Below, in pieces: positions 29,626 through 38,316 of a DNA stretch of 64,000 nucleotides (position 1 is its first letter; every line of letters starts with the position of its first letter). A model generated the notes under the pieces. That model was not told the DNA's origin and searched no databases. It saw only the letters and a list, made by a program, of their open reading frames with translations. The position numbers were made by a program, and so were the translations under genes. Source of the DNA: Diacronema lutheri (lineage: Eukaryota; Haptophyta; Pavlovophyceae; Pavlovales; Pavlovaceae); the NCBI GenBank assembly GCA_019448385.1, contig JAGTXO010000058.1, positions 153,337 to 217,336 of the forward strand, given 5' to 3'.

Positions 29626-29922
29626 CGAACTGGGCTGGCGAGAGATGGAGGGGGAGGGGAGGGGGAAGTGGCCGGCCCACGAACTTTCTTTTTAAAATTA
29701 ATGTAAAATAAAAATCATTCTGGACGCCTCATCAGCCGGAGTCCGGCGCCGGACCGGCTGGTCTCCGCGCTTCACGCCCCTGCCGCGTCCTCGCCGTCGC
29801 TGTCGTCATCCCCTGCCGACGTGCACATGATTATCGCCCAGACTACTTACGCCAGACACGCTCTTTCGCTCGCTGCGTACGTCGCGCGCCTCGGCCCGGT
29901 GTACGTGACACTCCCCGACTGG
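29626..29922. other. Intergenic between family copies
   Basis: AT-rich at 29690-29716 (tttaaaattaatgtaaaata), followed by a Gly/Pro-type GC stretch with the palindrome ccggagtccggcgccggacc near 29741. No gene seen. Confidence 0.4.
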
Positions 29923-30333
29923 TCATCGGTGGCGCCTGCAGCCGATGCGAGAGCAGCATCGGCCGCACATCTTGAAGGCGCATTTGCGGGCTGGCTTGGC
30001 GAGGCAGTGGTACGAACAGACGCTCGCCGCCCACCTCGTGTCAATCGCATCGAGCCCGCCATAATCGGCGACAATCCGCGGGACGAGCGCGCCGCGAACG
30101 GAGTGTGAGAGCCACGCGTCGTTCCACGGGTGCGCGTCGAGTGCGCGGGGCTTGAGCACGAGCATGTCCTCGAGGTCGCTCTGCGCAAAGCGCGGCGGGA
30201 CGTAGCGCTTGCGCTTGCGGCGCTTGACGCCGGCGAGCTGCGCGATTGGGTCGGGCAGGCCGCGCGCGGCCGTGGCGGCGAGGCGGCACACGCGTTGCAG
30301 GTTGATTGGCCGCTCGCCGTGCGAGCGCAGGCA
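29923..30333 (-). pseudogene. Truncated second copy of the F-box-like/Cys-rich family
   Basis: The reading frame FCLRSHGERPINLQRVCRLA...GLPDPIAQLAGVKRRKR, FAQSDLEDMLVLKPRALDAH, GALVPRIVADYGGLDAID matches the long copy through its first 150 residues after the F-box start. It then jumps directly to a C-terminal cysteine cluster, CSYHCLAKPARKCAFKMCGR plus CCSRIGCRRH. The coiled-coil middle (about 300 residues) is missing. The upstream AVFRNEELLRMIAR block is also missing: homology begins abruptly at cttctgcctgcgc (30333). No ATG precedes it in frame except the internal Met of MCRLAATAARG. It could still make a 122-residue protein, but I judge it a broken copy. Confidence 0.7.
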
Positions 30334-31128
30334 GAAGCGTTGTCGTCGCGTTCGCTCAGCGCGTCGGCGAGCACGGCCCGTGCAAGCGACCGGAACACGC
30401 GGTCACGAAGACGCTCGTAATCGCCAGGGCGGATGCACCGCATGCGCTGCACAAGGCGGCGTGCCACATCGCCGACGGTGCCGTCGGCCTCGCGCCGCGC
30501 AGCCGCCAGCTCGGTCGGGAGAGTGTCTCGCTCGCCACATACTGCTGCAACGCGGCCGAGCCCGTGGCGAGCGACCGCAGCGTCTGCAGCTCAAAAGCGC
30601 GGTCGGCGGTGTTCGGCCCCTTGAGCACGGTGAAGCCGAGGGGTCGCGTTGCTCTTCGTCCAGCCCGAAGCCGCGCGCGTTGCAATGGGCGCGCGATATG
30701 ATTTCCTGAGGTGACCGTCGACAACCCGGCGGCCAACGGACACGTGCACGGCGCCATGGCGTCGCGCATGCAGCGGCAGGTGGACGTGCGCGGCAAGCTC
30801 GCGCCGCTCACGCGTGCGTTGGTGCACGGCGACGCGAGCCGCGCGGCGAATGGGCCGCTCGACTTCAACCACATGCCTACGCAGTCGCGGCGCTCGGCCA
30901 GTACGAGCGCGACAGCGCGGCGAAGGAGAGGCTGCGCACGACACTTTTGCGTAGGTGCAGGAGGCCAGCGGCACGACACAAGCGGGCCAGGTGCAGCGCG
31001 TCGCGCCAATGAGGACTCCGCCCAGCCCACGACGGGCAACGGCGACTCGATGCCCAAGAAGGTGCGGCAGGGCGGCAGGGTGCATGCAGTTTCTTGCAAA
31101 GACCCGCGCAGGCACGGAACGATTTAAT
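30334..31128 (-). pseudogene. Decayed gene fragment(s)
   Basis: On the minus strand GFTVLKGPNTADRAFELQTL RS then LATGSAALQQYVASETL reads sensibly until about 30527. There the sense continues in another frame as LPTELAAARREADGTVGDVA, then RRLVQRMRCIRPGDYERLRD and RVFRSLARAVLADALSERDD. No splice signals lie at the switch, so this looks like a frameshifted remnant. On the plus strand 30770-30955 also contains protein-like words (DVRGKLAPLTRALVHGDASR, then AYAVAALGQYERDSAAKERL in a shifted frame). I do not recognise either family. Confidence 0.45.
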
Positions 31129-34100
31129 TCAAGTCATTACGAGAGCGCGCCCCGCCTCGCGGGCGCGCGGCTCGCGCGGCGGCGCTCGCCACGTGCGCCC
31201 CCGGCGCGCGGCGCGCCACGCCCAGAGCGCGGCACCGGCGGCAGCAAGTGCAGCGCCCGCGAGCGGCAGCGGCGCGCGCGCACCGCGCGCGCCGCCGATG
31301 GCGCGCGCGGCCACGTCGGCCGTGAGGTCGCCGCGCGCGAGCCGCGCGAGCTCGGCGGCGGAAGACGGCCAGTGATCGGGCGCGTGCGGGTCGGGCGCGC
31401 ACGACGGCGCGGGCTCGCCGATGTCGCAGCAGTCCCACGCGCGCTTGGCCGACTTGACGTAGCACCATGCGCAGAAGGACCAGCGGCTGCGGCCCGCGCG
31501 CGCGCGCAGGCGGCGCGCGCGGCGCGCGCGCGCGGCGGCGGCTGAGCGCAGCGACGCGCGCACGGCGGCGGCCGGGTCCGTCGGCCGGCCGCGCGCGCGG
31601 CGCGCGCGCGCAGCCGGCGCGCGGGCGCGCGGCGCGTGGCGCACCCGGCGGAGCGGCAGTAATTGTGCGCGCCGAGTCCGGCGTACGCGTAGCGGCCGGA
31701 CTTTGCGGAGTATTCCTGTCCGGTGGCGAACGGGTCGTCCCAGCGCACGCACGGCTTGCCCGAGACCGTGCTGCGCGCGCGCGCGGCGCAGCGGCGGCGG
31801 CGGCGGCGAATTGGAAGAGCGCGTGAGCGGCCGCGGCGCGTGCGGCGGCGCGCGGCGCGTGCGGGCGCGCCTATTTTGAAAGCCGCGGTAGTCACGCGCG
31901 ATGTGTGACGTGTAACACTCGCGCCGCACGTAGAGGTGGACGAACGGCGGCGGCGGGGACGGCGGCTGCGACGGCGGCGGCGGCGGCTTGGGCGAGGGCG
32001 GCGGGCTCGGCGCGGGCGCCCAGCCGTCGCCCGCCTCGGCGCAGCCGCCGCGCTCGCGCGGCGGGCCGACGTCGCAGCAGTCCCAGCCCTTGCGCGTCGC
32101 AATATAGCACCACGCGCAATAGTAATCAAGCGAGCGGCACAGGTTGTGCGCGCCCACGCCGGCGGCGCCGCGCCGCTCGGGTGTGTACGGGTGCGCGTTG
32201 GGGAGCTGAACGTCCCAGCGCTGGCACGGCTCGCCCGTAACGGTGACGGCGACGTGGCCGCGGTAGTCACTTGCCGCGTGCGAGGTGTAACATTCTCCGT
32301 CCACACGCTGGTGCCGCGGCGGCGGCGCGGGCGACGGCGGCGGGCTCGGCGGCGCGGGCGGCGCGCGCGGCGGGCTCGGTGGGCTCGGCGGCGGGCTCGG
32401 CGCGGGCGGTGGGCGCGGCGGCAGCGGCGGCGGGCTCGGCGGCTCGAGCATCTCGCAACGGCCCATCCGCGGGCCCACGTCGCAGTAGTCCCATTCCGGC
32501 CGCTTCGGCGCGAGCGTGAAGCACCACGGGCCGGTCGCGCCGCGCTTTCCCACCGCGCGGCAAAACGGATGCGCGCCCAGACCGCCATCGTCGTCGTCAA
32601 TCGCCGCGGCGGCGGCCGCGCGCGCGCCAGCGGCGCTCGCCGCGCCGCCGCGCGGGCGCCGGCCGTGCGCGCCGCCCGCCGCGGCCGCGATCGCGGCCGC
32701 GAGCTCGGCGGGCGGGTCGTCCGACCGCGCGCCGAGGCCGCCCAGCTTGCGCGGCGTGTACGCGTGCGCGTGCGGCAGCTGCGACGACCAGCGCTGGCAC
32801 GGCCAGCCCGAGATGGTCTGCGAGACGAAGCCGCGGTAGTCCGCGCCGTTCTCCGCCGTGTAGCACTCGGCGTCGACGCGCCCGCTCGCGCTGGCGGGCG
32901 GCGAGGGCGGGATCGGCGGCGGCGAGAGCACGCGCGCGGCGAGCGAGAAGGCGTCGGGCGCGGGCGAGCCGTCGGGCCGCTTGCACGCGCGCTGCCGGTC
33001 GGCGTTTGCAAGCTCGAGCTCGACGCCGACGGTGCGATGACGGTGGGGGCCGGGCGCGCCGGCGCACTCGCCGTGCGAGTGGAGGCGCGAGAGCTGCGCG
33101 CCGCACTGCGCCGAGCAGCGGCTTTGGCGCGCGCAGTGCAGGTCGAGAAGCTCGGAGAGTTGGAGCGAGCACTCGTCGGGCTGGAGGACGCGCGGCGGCG
33201 ACGGCGGCGGCGGAGGCGCGGCGGGCGGCGACGGCGGCGGCGAGGAGAGGGGCGGCGACGGTGGCTGTGGCGAGGGCGGTGGGCTCGGGCTCGGCGGCGG
33301 CGGCCGGTTGGGCGGGCGCGGGCTCGGCGGCGGCGTGTGCGGCGCGCCAATATACGCGGCGAGGTTGTAATAGACCGACCAATCAGCGTCGACCGGCCGC
33401 GCGCCCGCGGGCGCGCACGCCGCGCACGCGCGCAGCGCCGCCGAATAGGCAAAGTAGCGCGGCGGACGCGCCGGTCGGCCCGCGAGTGCGGCGCAAGCGC
33501 CCGCGGAAGGCACGGCGCCGCGCACGCCGAGCGGCGCGGCGCTCGGCCCGCAGGAGCGGCGCGAGAAGGCAATGGCGAGGGGCGTGTCGTCGGCCGGGGG
33601 CGCGGCGCCGCCGCGAGCGCCGCCGCTTGGCACAGCGGGCGCGAACGCGGGCGCGGAAGTGGGCGCGGCGGGCGTGGGCGCAGCCGCGGCGGTGGCGCCG
33701 CCGCGCGCCGCGTCGAGCGCAGCCGCGGCGACCGTGCCGCCGTCGCGCCACGCGCCGCCGTCCGGCGCGCCGGCCGGCCGGCCGGCCGGCCCGGCGGCGC
33801 TCGCGGGCAGCCGCGCCGCCGCCGAGCCCGCGCCACGGCTCGCGTGCGCGAGCGGCGCGGCTGCGAGCGCGCGCAGCAGCCGCTCGAAGAAGCGGGTCGC
33901 TTCGGCGCCACGCAAAGCGCAGCCGGCGCGCAGGTCGACAGGGTCGGGCGCGTGCGCGCCGGCGGCGGCGGTGGCGGCGGCGGCGGCGGTGGCGGCGGAT
34001 GCGCCCGACGCGTCGAGCGGCAGCGCGAGTACGCCGCACTCGCGCAGGTGGCGCAGCAGCGCGGCGAACGTGTCGGCGCACTCGGTCGACGCGCACAGCG

Positions 34101-34476
34101 CGCCACGCGCGCCATCCGCGCCGAGCGGCGCGCCGGCAGTGATGGCGGGGTGAAGCGGCGCGGCGCACGGGTGGCAGAGCACGGCAAGCGTTGCGCCACC
34201 CAGCTCCGCGTCCGTGCACGTCGCCTCCGCCGCCGCGCGTTCGCGCAGCACGTCGTACCACGAGCGGCAGCGGTGCTCGCACAGCAGCGCGCCCGCGCCG
34301 AGCGCCGCGCCGGCGGGCGCGCCGCCCGAAGGGTCGTCGTGCGGCGCGACGCACGCGGCGTCGGCTGCAAGCCGCCGGCCGTGCGCGAGCACCGCGGCGA
34401 GCGGGCCGTCCGCCACCGGCCCTGCGAGCGCGAGGAGCGCGACCGCGCCGACGGCGACCGGGAAATGTGGCGCCAT
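31129..34476 (-). CDS. Membrane-anchored protein with three kringle domains and SPPP hinges
   Basis: Exons 31871-34476, 31645-31770 and 31129-31486 give 1029 residues. ATG at 34476 gives a signal peptide (MAPHFPVAVGAVALLALAGP). A Cys-containing Ala-rich ectodomain precedes an SPPP-type hinge (about 380-430). Kringle 1 (about 537-674) has ECYTAENGADYRGFVSQTIS, CQRWSSQLPHAHAYTP, then a 50-residue loop, then FCRAV...GPWCFT and WDYCDVGP. Kringle 2 (about 728-812) has CYTSHAASDYRGHVAVTVTG and GWDCCDVG. Kringle 3 (about 853-940) is restored only by splicing both introns. The first of these is GC-AG (AATAG|GC...GCAG|C). A C-terminal span LPLAGAALAAAGAALWAW anchors the protein. Kringles bind proteins, often through lysine. 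The Pro-rich hinges recall algal pherophorin-type wall proteins. A cell-surface adhesion role is inferred. Confidence 0.85.
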   Translation of the reverse strand: MAPHFPVAVGAVALLALAGPVADGPLAAVLAHGRRLAADAACVAPHDDPSGGAPAGAALGAGALLCEHRCRSWYDVLRERAAAEATCTDAELGGATLAVLCHPCAAPLHPAITAGAPLGADGARGALCASTECADTFAALLRHLRECGVLALPLDASGASAATAAAAATAAAGAHAPDPVDLRAGCALRGAEATRFFERLLRALAAAPLAHASRGAGSAAARLPASAAGPAGRPAGAPDGGAWRDGGTVAAAALDAARGGATAAAAPTPAAPTSAPAFAPAVPSGGARGGAAPPADDTPLAIAFSRRSCGPSAAPLGVRGAVPSAGACAALAGRPARPPRYFAYSAALRACAACAPAGARPVDADWSVYYNLAAYIGAPHTPPPSPRPPNRPPPPSPSPPPSPQPPSPPLSSPPPSPPAAPPPPPSPPRVLQPDECSLQLSELLDLHCARQSRCSAQCGAQLSRLHSHGECAGAPGPHRHRTVGVELELANADRQRACKRPDGSPAPDAFSLAARVLSPPPIPPSPPASASGRVDAECYTAENGADYRGFVSQTISGWPCQRWSSQLPHAHAYTPRKLGGLGARSDDPPAELAAAIAAAAGGAHGRRPRGGAASAAGARAAAAAAIDDDDGGLGAHPFCRAVGKRGATGPWCFTLAPKRPEWDYCDVGPRMGRCEMLEPPSPPPLPPRPPPAPSPPPSPPSPPRAPPAPPSPPPSPAPPPRHQRVDGECYTSHAASDYRGHVAVTVTGEPCQRWDVQLPNAHPYTPERRGAAGVGAHNLCRSLDYYCAWCYIATRKGWDCCDVGPPRERGGCAEAGDGWAPAPSPPPSPKPPPPPSQPPSPPPPFVHLYVRRECYTSHIARDYRGFQNRRARTRRAPPHAPRPLTRSSNSPPPPPLRRARAQHGLGQAVRALGRPVRHRTGILRKVRPLRVRRTRRAQLLPLRRVRHAPRARAPAARARRARGRPTDPAAAVRASLRSAAAARARRARRLRARAGRSRWSFCAWCYVKSAKRAWDCCDIGEPAPSCAPDPHAPDHWPSSAAELARLARGDLTADVAARAIGGARGARAPLPLAGAALAAAGAALWAWRAARRGRTWRAPPREPRAREAGRALVMT
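31771..31870 (-). other. GC-AG intron inside kringle 3
   Basis: The only donor that joins DYRGFQN to STVSGKPC with the same spacing as kringles 1 and 2 is AATAG|GCGCGCC, so the intron starts with GC. The acceptor is CGCGCAG|C; the phase (2) is consistent. Confidence 0.75.
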
Positions 34477-34665
34477 CGTTTTGGCGCGCCTTTTGTGGGC
34501 GGATTCGGCCCAGTCACGCGTTTTGCTGACCGCGGATCGGATTTCGGGGTCTAGCCGCCGGGGGCGCCCGGGGCCCCGGGCAGATCCGATCGGACCTGGC
34601 GCCATCGGGGGCGCCGTCGGGGGCGCCCGAGTGCCGCGCGGGCCGTGCACGCGTGAACCGCGCGT

Positions 34666-36164
34666 GTTACACGTCGCCAGCCGCGCATGACCTGCACGGA
34701 GCTCGCGTGGCGTCGACCGCTGCGCGGCTTGGCCGCGCGTCAACGCCGGCGGCGCTTCGGGCCGTGCGCGCTGCTGCCGCCGGCACGGGCGCTGCCGGCT
34801 CCGCGGGCGGGGCTGCGGGCGCGGGCGCTACCGCCGCCTGCGTGGGCGTCGCCTCCGCGCCCGCCGCCGCACCCGCCGCGCCCGCCGCCGCCACTGCCGC
34901 CGTCGCCGTCGCCGGCATCATCGTCGCCGTCACCGTCACCGTCACCGTCACCGTCACCGCCCTCGCAGTCGTCGCCCTCGCCGCGCACCATGCGCTCCTC
35001 ACGCTCCCACACCTCGCCGCGCGCCCACCAGGCGAGCACGAGGGCGAAGCGCTCAGGCGTCGACGTGGTGTCGCGCCCGGCCGCGTGCGCCGCCATGTCG
35101 TGCACGTCGTAGAAGATGTTGCGCGCGGCGTTGTAGTCGCGGTGCACGGGCTTCTTGCCGCCGTTGCACGTCGGGCAGATGACGAGCGCGTGCATTTGGT
35201 GCGGGTCCTGCGCGAGCCGCAGCGTCGAGCAATGCATCGACGTGTACGGCTCGGGCACGCAGACGGCCGCGACGCCGCGCCGCCGCAGCTCACGCAGCAG
35301 CCCCACCTGGAAGGCGGGCGGCGCGCCCTTGGGCTGCGCGCCCCTGTGGTCGTGCAGCCACTTGCCCACGCACACGAGCAGCCGGTCGCGCGTCACGCCG
35401 TCGACGCAGTGCGCCGCGATGAGCGCCTCGGCGACGCGCGCCGCGTGGGACCGCCCGCCGCTGTCGCGCCGCCAGCGCTCCTTCCGGCGCGCCGGCGCGT
35501 CGTACACGTGCTCGGCGGCGCGCTCGCGTACCCGCGCGCTCTCGCGGTGGAAGGCGAGGAACTCGCCCTCGCCGAGCACCTTGGCGCTGTGCGCCTCGCC
35601 AAGCCGCGCCTCGTCCGCCTCCACGCTGAACTTCTCGCCGCGCACGTTCTTGCGCACGCGCCGCCGCGCCGCGTTGGTCTTGGCCGTCTCGCGCGCAAAA
35701 CCCGCGGCGCGCGTGCACGCGCGCTGCGTGAACTGCCGCCAGACGGCCGCCCGCCCGACGTGCGCCGAGTAGGTGGTGATGTTGCCCATGTTTTGGTCGG
35801 CCGCGACGACGACCGCCTCCTCCTCATCGATCGCCCGCCGCAGCTCGGAGCCGAGCGTAATGGCGATGCGCCCGTCCGGCCGACGCCAGCGGTGCAAGAC
35901 GCTCGAGCCGCCGGCCGGCGCCTGCGCCTTCGGCACGAGGACGGTCCCGACGGCGTGCACGGCGACGCCATCCGTCACCACCGACGTGACGGGCTGCCGG
36001 CCCGGGAGCGGCACGCGCGGCAGCGGCGCGAGGCCAACCCACGAGCGCCGCGCGTGCCACGGCAGGTCGGCCGGCGGCCGCTCGCGCGCGGCGTTGTCGA
36101 AGACGCGGTTGGAGATGTCGAAGCGCGTCGCAACGACCGCGTACCTGACGCGCACGTCGCCCAT
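34666..36164 (-). CDS. Fanzor (eukaryotic TnpB-like) RNA-guided nuclease, copy 1
   Basis: The CDS is 34740-36164 (474 residues from ATG 36164); homology to copy 2 runs on downstream to about 34666. The RuvC nuclease signature is complete: VVVAADQNMGNITTYSAHVG (RuvC-I, D123), VCVGKWLHDHRGAQPKGAPP, RRRGVAAVCVPEPYTSMHCS (RuvC-II, E305), then the zinc knuckle ICPTCNGGKKPVH and RDYNAARNIF (RuvC-III, D343). The 38-residue E-to-D spacing and the GxW...TSxxC order are those of Fanzor proteins, which cut DNA guided by an omega RNA. A (GD)n acidic tail and a basic end GPKRRRR (possible nuclear signal) follow. The N-terminal recognition lobe is short, so upstream exons may be missing or unrecognised (acceptor-like CAG at about 36152). 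The first zinc Cys pair is incomplete (only C312). Confidence 0.8.
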
Positions 36165-37169
36165 CGGCGGAAACCGACGACCCCGCCCAGCCAAGGGAAT
36201 AACTCATATACGGCTTGATCATATACCCCCATACGGCTTGATCATATACGGCTTGATCATATACTGCTTGATCATATAATACTAACGACGCTTCCGACGG
36301 GTCAGGAAGTGCGGGGTCAGGAAGTGCGCAGCGAGGCGCCAGGCGAAGCAGGCCCAAAGGCCCACACGCGCCTAGCCACCGCGCGCCGCCGCCCGCGCGC
36401 CGCCGCACCGGTGGCCGCCGTCAACCACACCACCGGCCGACCCGCACGCGCACGCCGAGGCCCGAAGATCGTCGACGACGACCGCCACCCCCGAGCCGCC
36501 GCCTGCCACGTCGCCAAGCCGCCCGCCGCCGCTGCAGAGCGCGACGCCCGCCGCCAGCGAGCCGCCGCCCTCCCCGCCGCGTCGCAGCCCCCTGCCACCG
36601 CCGCGAAGCGCACCGCCACCCGCCGCCAGCGTGGCAAGCGCCGCGATGCTGGCCGCGTGGCCGCGCACGCGCGCCCCGTCGCCCCCAAACCCACCGACCG
36701 GGGCTTGATCATATACGGCTTGATCGGCTCGCCGTCGTGGTCGCGCAAGTCAAGCGGCTTGAGCCGCCCGCGCAGCTCCTTGCGCTCGTCCTGCCCGAGC
36801 GCGTTGCAGATGGCGTCCACGGTGAGGAGGCAGGCGCACGCTGCGCGGCAGCTGCGCGCAGCGCTCGGCGCGCCAGTTGGCGGGCGCGTGAGCAGCCTGC
36901 CCGCGTGGCGGCGCGTGCGGCGGCGCGCGCGCGCGCGTGGGCGCGTGGCGGCAGCAGCGCGTCGCGCGCACATTGTGCGTGCGCAGCGGCGCCACGCGGT
37001 GTTGCGACAGCCGGCAGGTGAGCGGTGTGTGCGCGAGTTGGCAGAGCAGCGCCTGCCCCTTGGCCACGTGGGCACGTTTTGCAGCTTTTTGGTCTCGCTT
37101 TTCCCCTCCGCAGCGTGCATAGAATCGTCCTTCGGACCCTCGCTGCGCGCGCCCTGCTGCGCGCTAGCC
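36165..37169. other. Upstream region of Fanzor copy 1, with AT-rich 15-bp repeats
   Basis: No complete gene is resolved. On the minus strand LLTVDAICNALGQDERKELR GRLKPLDLRDHDGEP, read in one frame at about 36715-36850 and ending in IKPYMIKP, looks like coding sequence. It could be an upstream Fanzor exon or a separate fragment. Between 36280 and 36700 the DNA is Ala/Arg-coding in every frame, with CpG-rich bias and no clear reading. Confidence 0.4.
36204..36279. repeat. 15-bp tandem repeat (catatacggcttgat), plus outlying copy at 36702-36727
   Basis: Four to five copies of catatacggcttgat, each with a TGATCA palindrome, lie just 5' of the Fanzor start; one copy has an inserted ccccc. A further 1.7 copies lie 430 bp away. 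On the minus strand the unit encodes IKPYM in one frame and YDQAV in another. Confidence 0.9.
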
Positions 37170-37961
37170 TCACGCCTCGAGCGGATGGGCGGCTGGTGGC
37201 GCAGCCGCGCCTAGCGGCGCGCCGTCAGACGCTGCCGCGGGCGTGCCGCGCGCGGCCGCCTCGGCCGCGCCCTCGGCCGTCGGCGCCGCGGCCCGTGGTG
37301 CGCGCGCGCCGCGCGCTCGGACGTGCGGCGCCTCGCCGACGTGTAGCCCGCCCTCGGCGCAGGCGAGCATGCAGTGCGCCACGTCGGCCCGCCCGATCTG
37401 CTCGTAAGGCATCGCAAAGAAGCCGAGCGCGTACTCGCCAGCCCTCCGCCGGTCGTCGAGCGACGGCGCGCGCACGCACGTCCAGCGCGCGCCTGATGCG
37501 CGCAGAATATCGAGCTGGCCGGCCGCGTCGGCGAGCTGCTCGGGCGCGACCGCAGCGACAAACGCGCGCACTAGCCGCGTGCTCAGCAGCGGAGGCGGGT
37601 CGCGCACGTCGCGCGTGGCTGCGCGGCCGAGCGCGACGACGCGGCTCACGCCGGCCGCGGCCATGGCGGCGAGGACGTTGCGCGTCGCATCGCGGAGGAG
37701 CGAGACGTCGCGCGGCTCGCCGCGCCGCGCGCCCAGCGCGAGCAGCACCACCGCGTCCGGCTCGGTGCCGGCCGGGATGGCCGCCGCGACCGCCGCCGCG
37801 TCGAGCGCGTCGCCCGGCACGACGCGCAGGCGGACGTGCCAGACGCCGTGCTGCTCGACACGGCCACGCACAAACGCGGTCACGTGGTGCCCGCGCTCGA
37901 GCGCCTGGCGCACGAGCTGCGAGCCCGTCCGCCCCGCCGCGCCAAACACGATCACGCGCAT
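37170..37961 (-). CDS. NmrA-like / biliverdin reductase B-like NAD(P)H oxidoreductase (atypical SDR)
   Basis: An intronless 263-residue gene, ATG at 37961. The N-terminal Rossmann motif is MRVIVFGAAGRTGSQLVRQA then LERGHHVTAFVR. PDAVVLLALGARRGEPRDVS, NVLAAMAAAGVSRVVALGRA and DILRASGARWTCVRAPSLDD align with BLVRB/flavin-reductase-like members of the atypical SDR family. IGRADVAHCMLACAE is the family's conserved GxxDVAxxML helix. The last 45 residues are a Pro/Ala tail. These enzymes use NADPH to reduce flavins, biliverdin or quinones, or act as redox sensors. The substrate cannot be read from the sequence. Confidence 0.85.
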   Translation of the reverse strand: MRVIVFGAAGRTGSQLVRQALERGHHVTAFVRGRVEQHGVWHVRLRVVPGDALDAAAVAAAIPAGTEPDAVVLLALGARRGEPRDVSLLRDATRNVLAAMAAAGVSRVVALGRAATRDVRDPPPLLSTRLVRAFVAAVAPEQLADAAGQLDILRASGARWTCVRAPSLDDRRRAGEYALGFFAMPYEQIGRADVAHCMLACAEGGLHVGEAPHVRARGARAPRAAAPTAEGAAEAAARGTPAAASDGAPLGAAAPPAAHPLEA

Positions 37962-38316
37962 GCCGTTCGCCGCTCAGCTTTAAAAAGCTTTTCGAGCGTG
38001 ATCGTGTTTGGACCGTTGCCGACCAAGCGATGACCGCCGCCGGGCGCTGGGGCAAGCGCTGGAGCGCTAGGCGCAACCATGCCGTGGCGCGCCTGAGCGT
38101 GGTTCTGGCATGCTGTCTATCTTCTGACGAGCCATCACACCGTGACCGCCGTCTTGCGCGTGCGGAGCCCCTCCTCAACGGCGGCACCCATCATCGACGC
38201 GTTTGCAAAAGGAACTAAAAGGAAGACGTGAGAGAAATGATGTGCGGATGCGTGCAAAGTCGCCACACACGGTCACACGGTCGCACAACACGTCCATCAG
38301 CCGATGTGCCACACGG
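37962..38316. other. Intergenic, no gene recognised
   Basis: It contains the promoter side of the NmrA-like gene (tttaaaaagctttt at 37980-37993, an AT-rich palindrome-like stretch) and a run of cacacggtcacacggtcgca at about 38263-38284. Nothing else is supported. Confidence 0.4.

Noticed and set aside
31936-34554. 872-residue plus-strand frame opposite the kringle gene
   Set aside because: Arg/Ala shadow; the kringle cysteines lie on the minus strand.
36204-36279. Iteron-type replication origin
   Set aside because: Few copies and no initiator gene; eukaryotic nuclear DNA. Kept only as a repeat.
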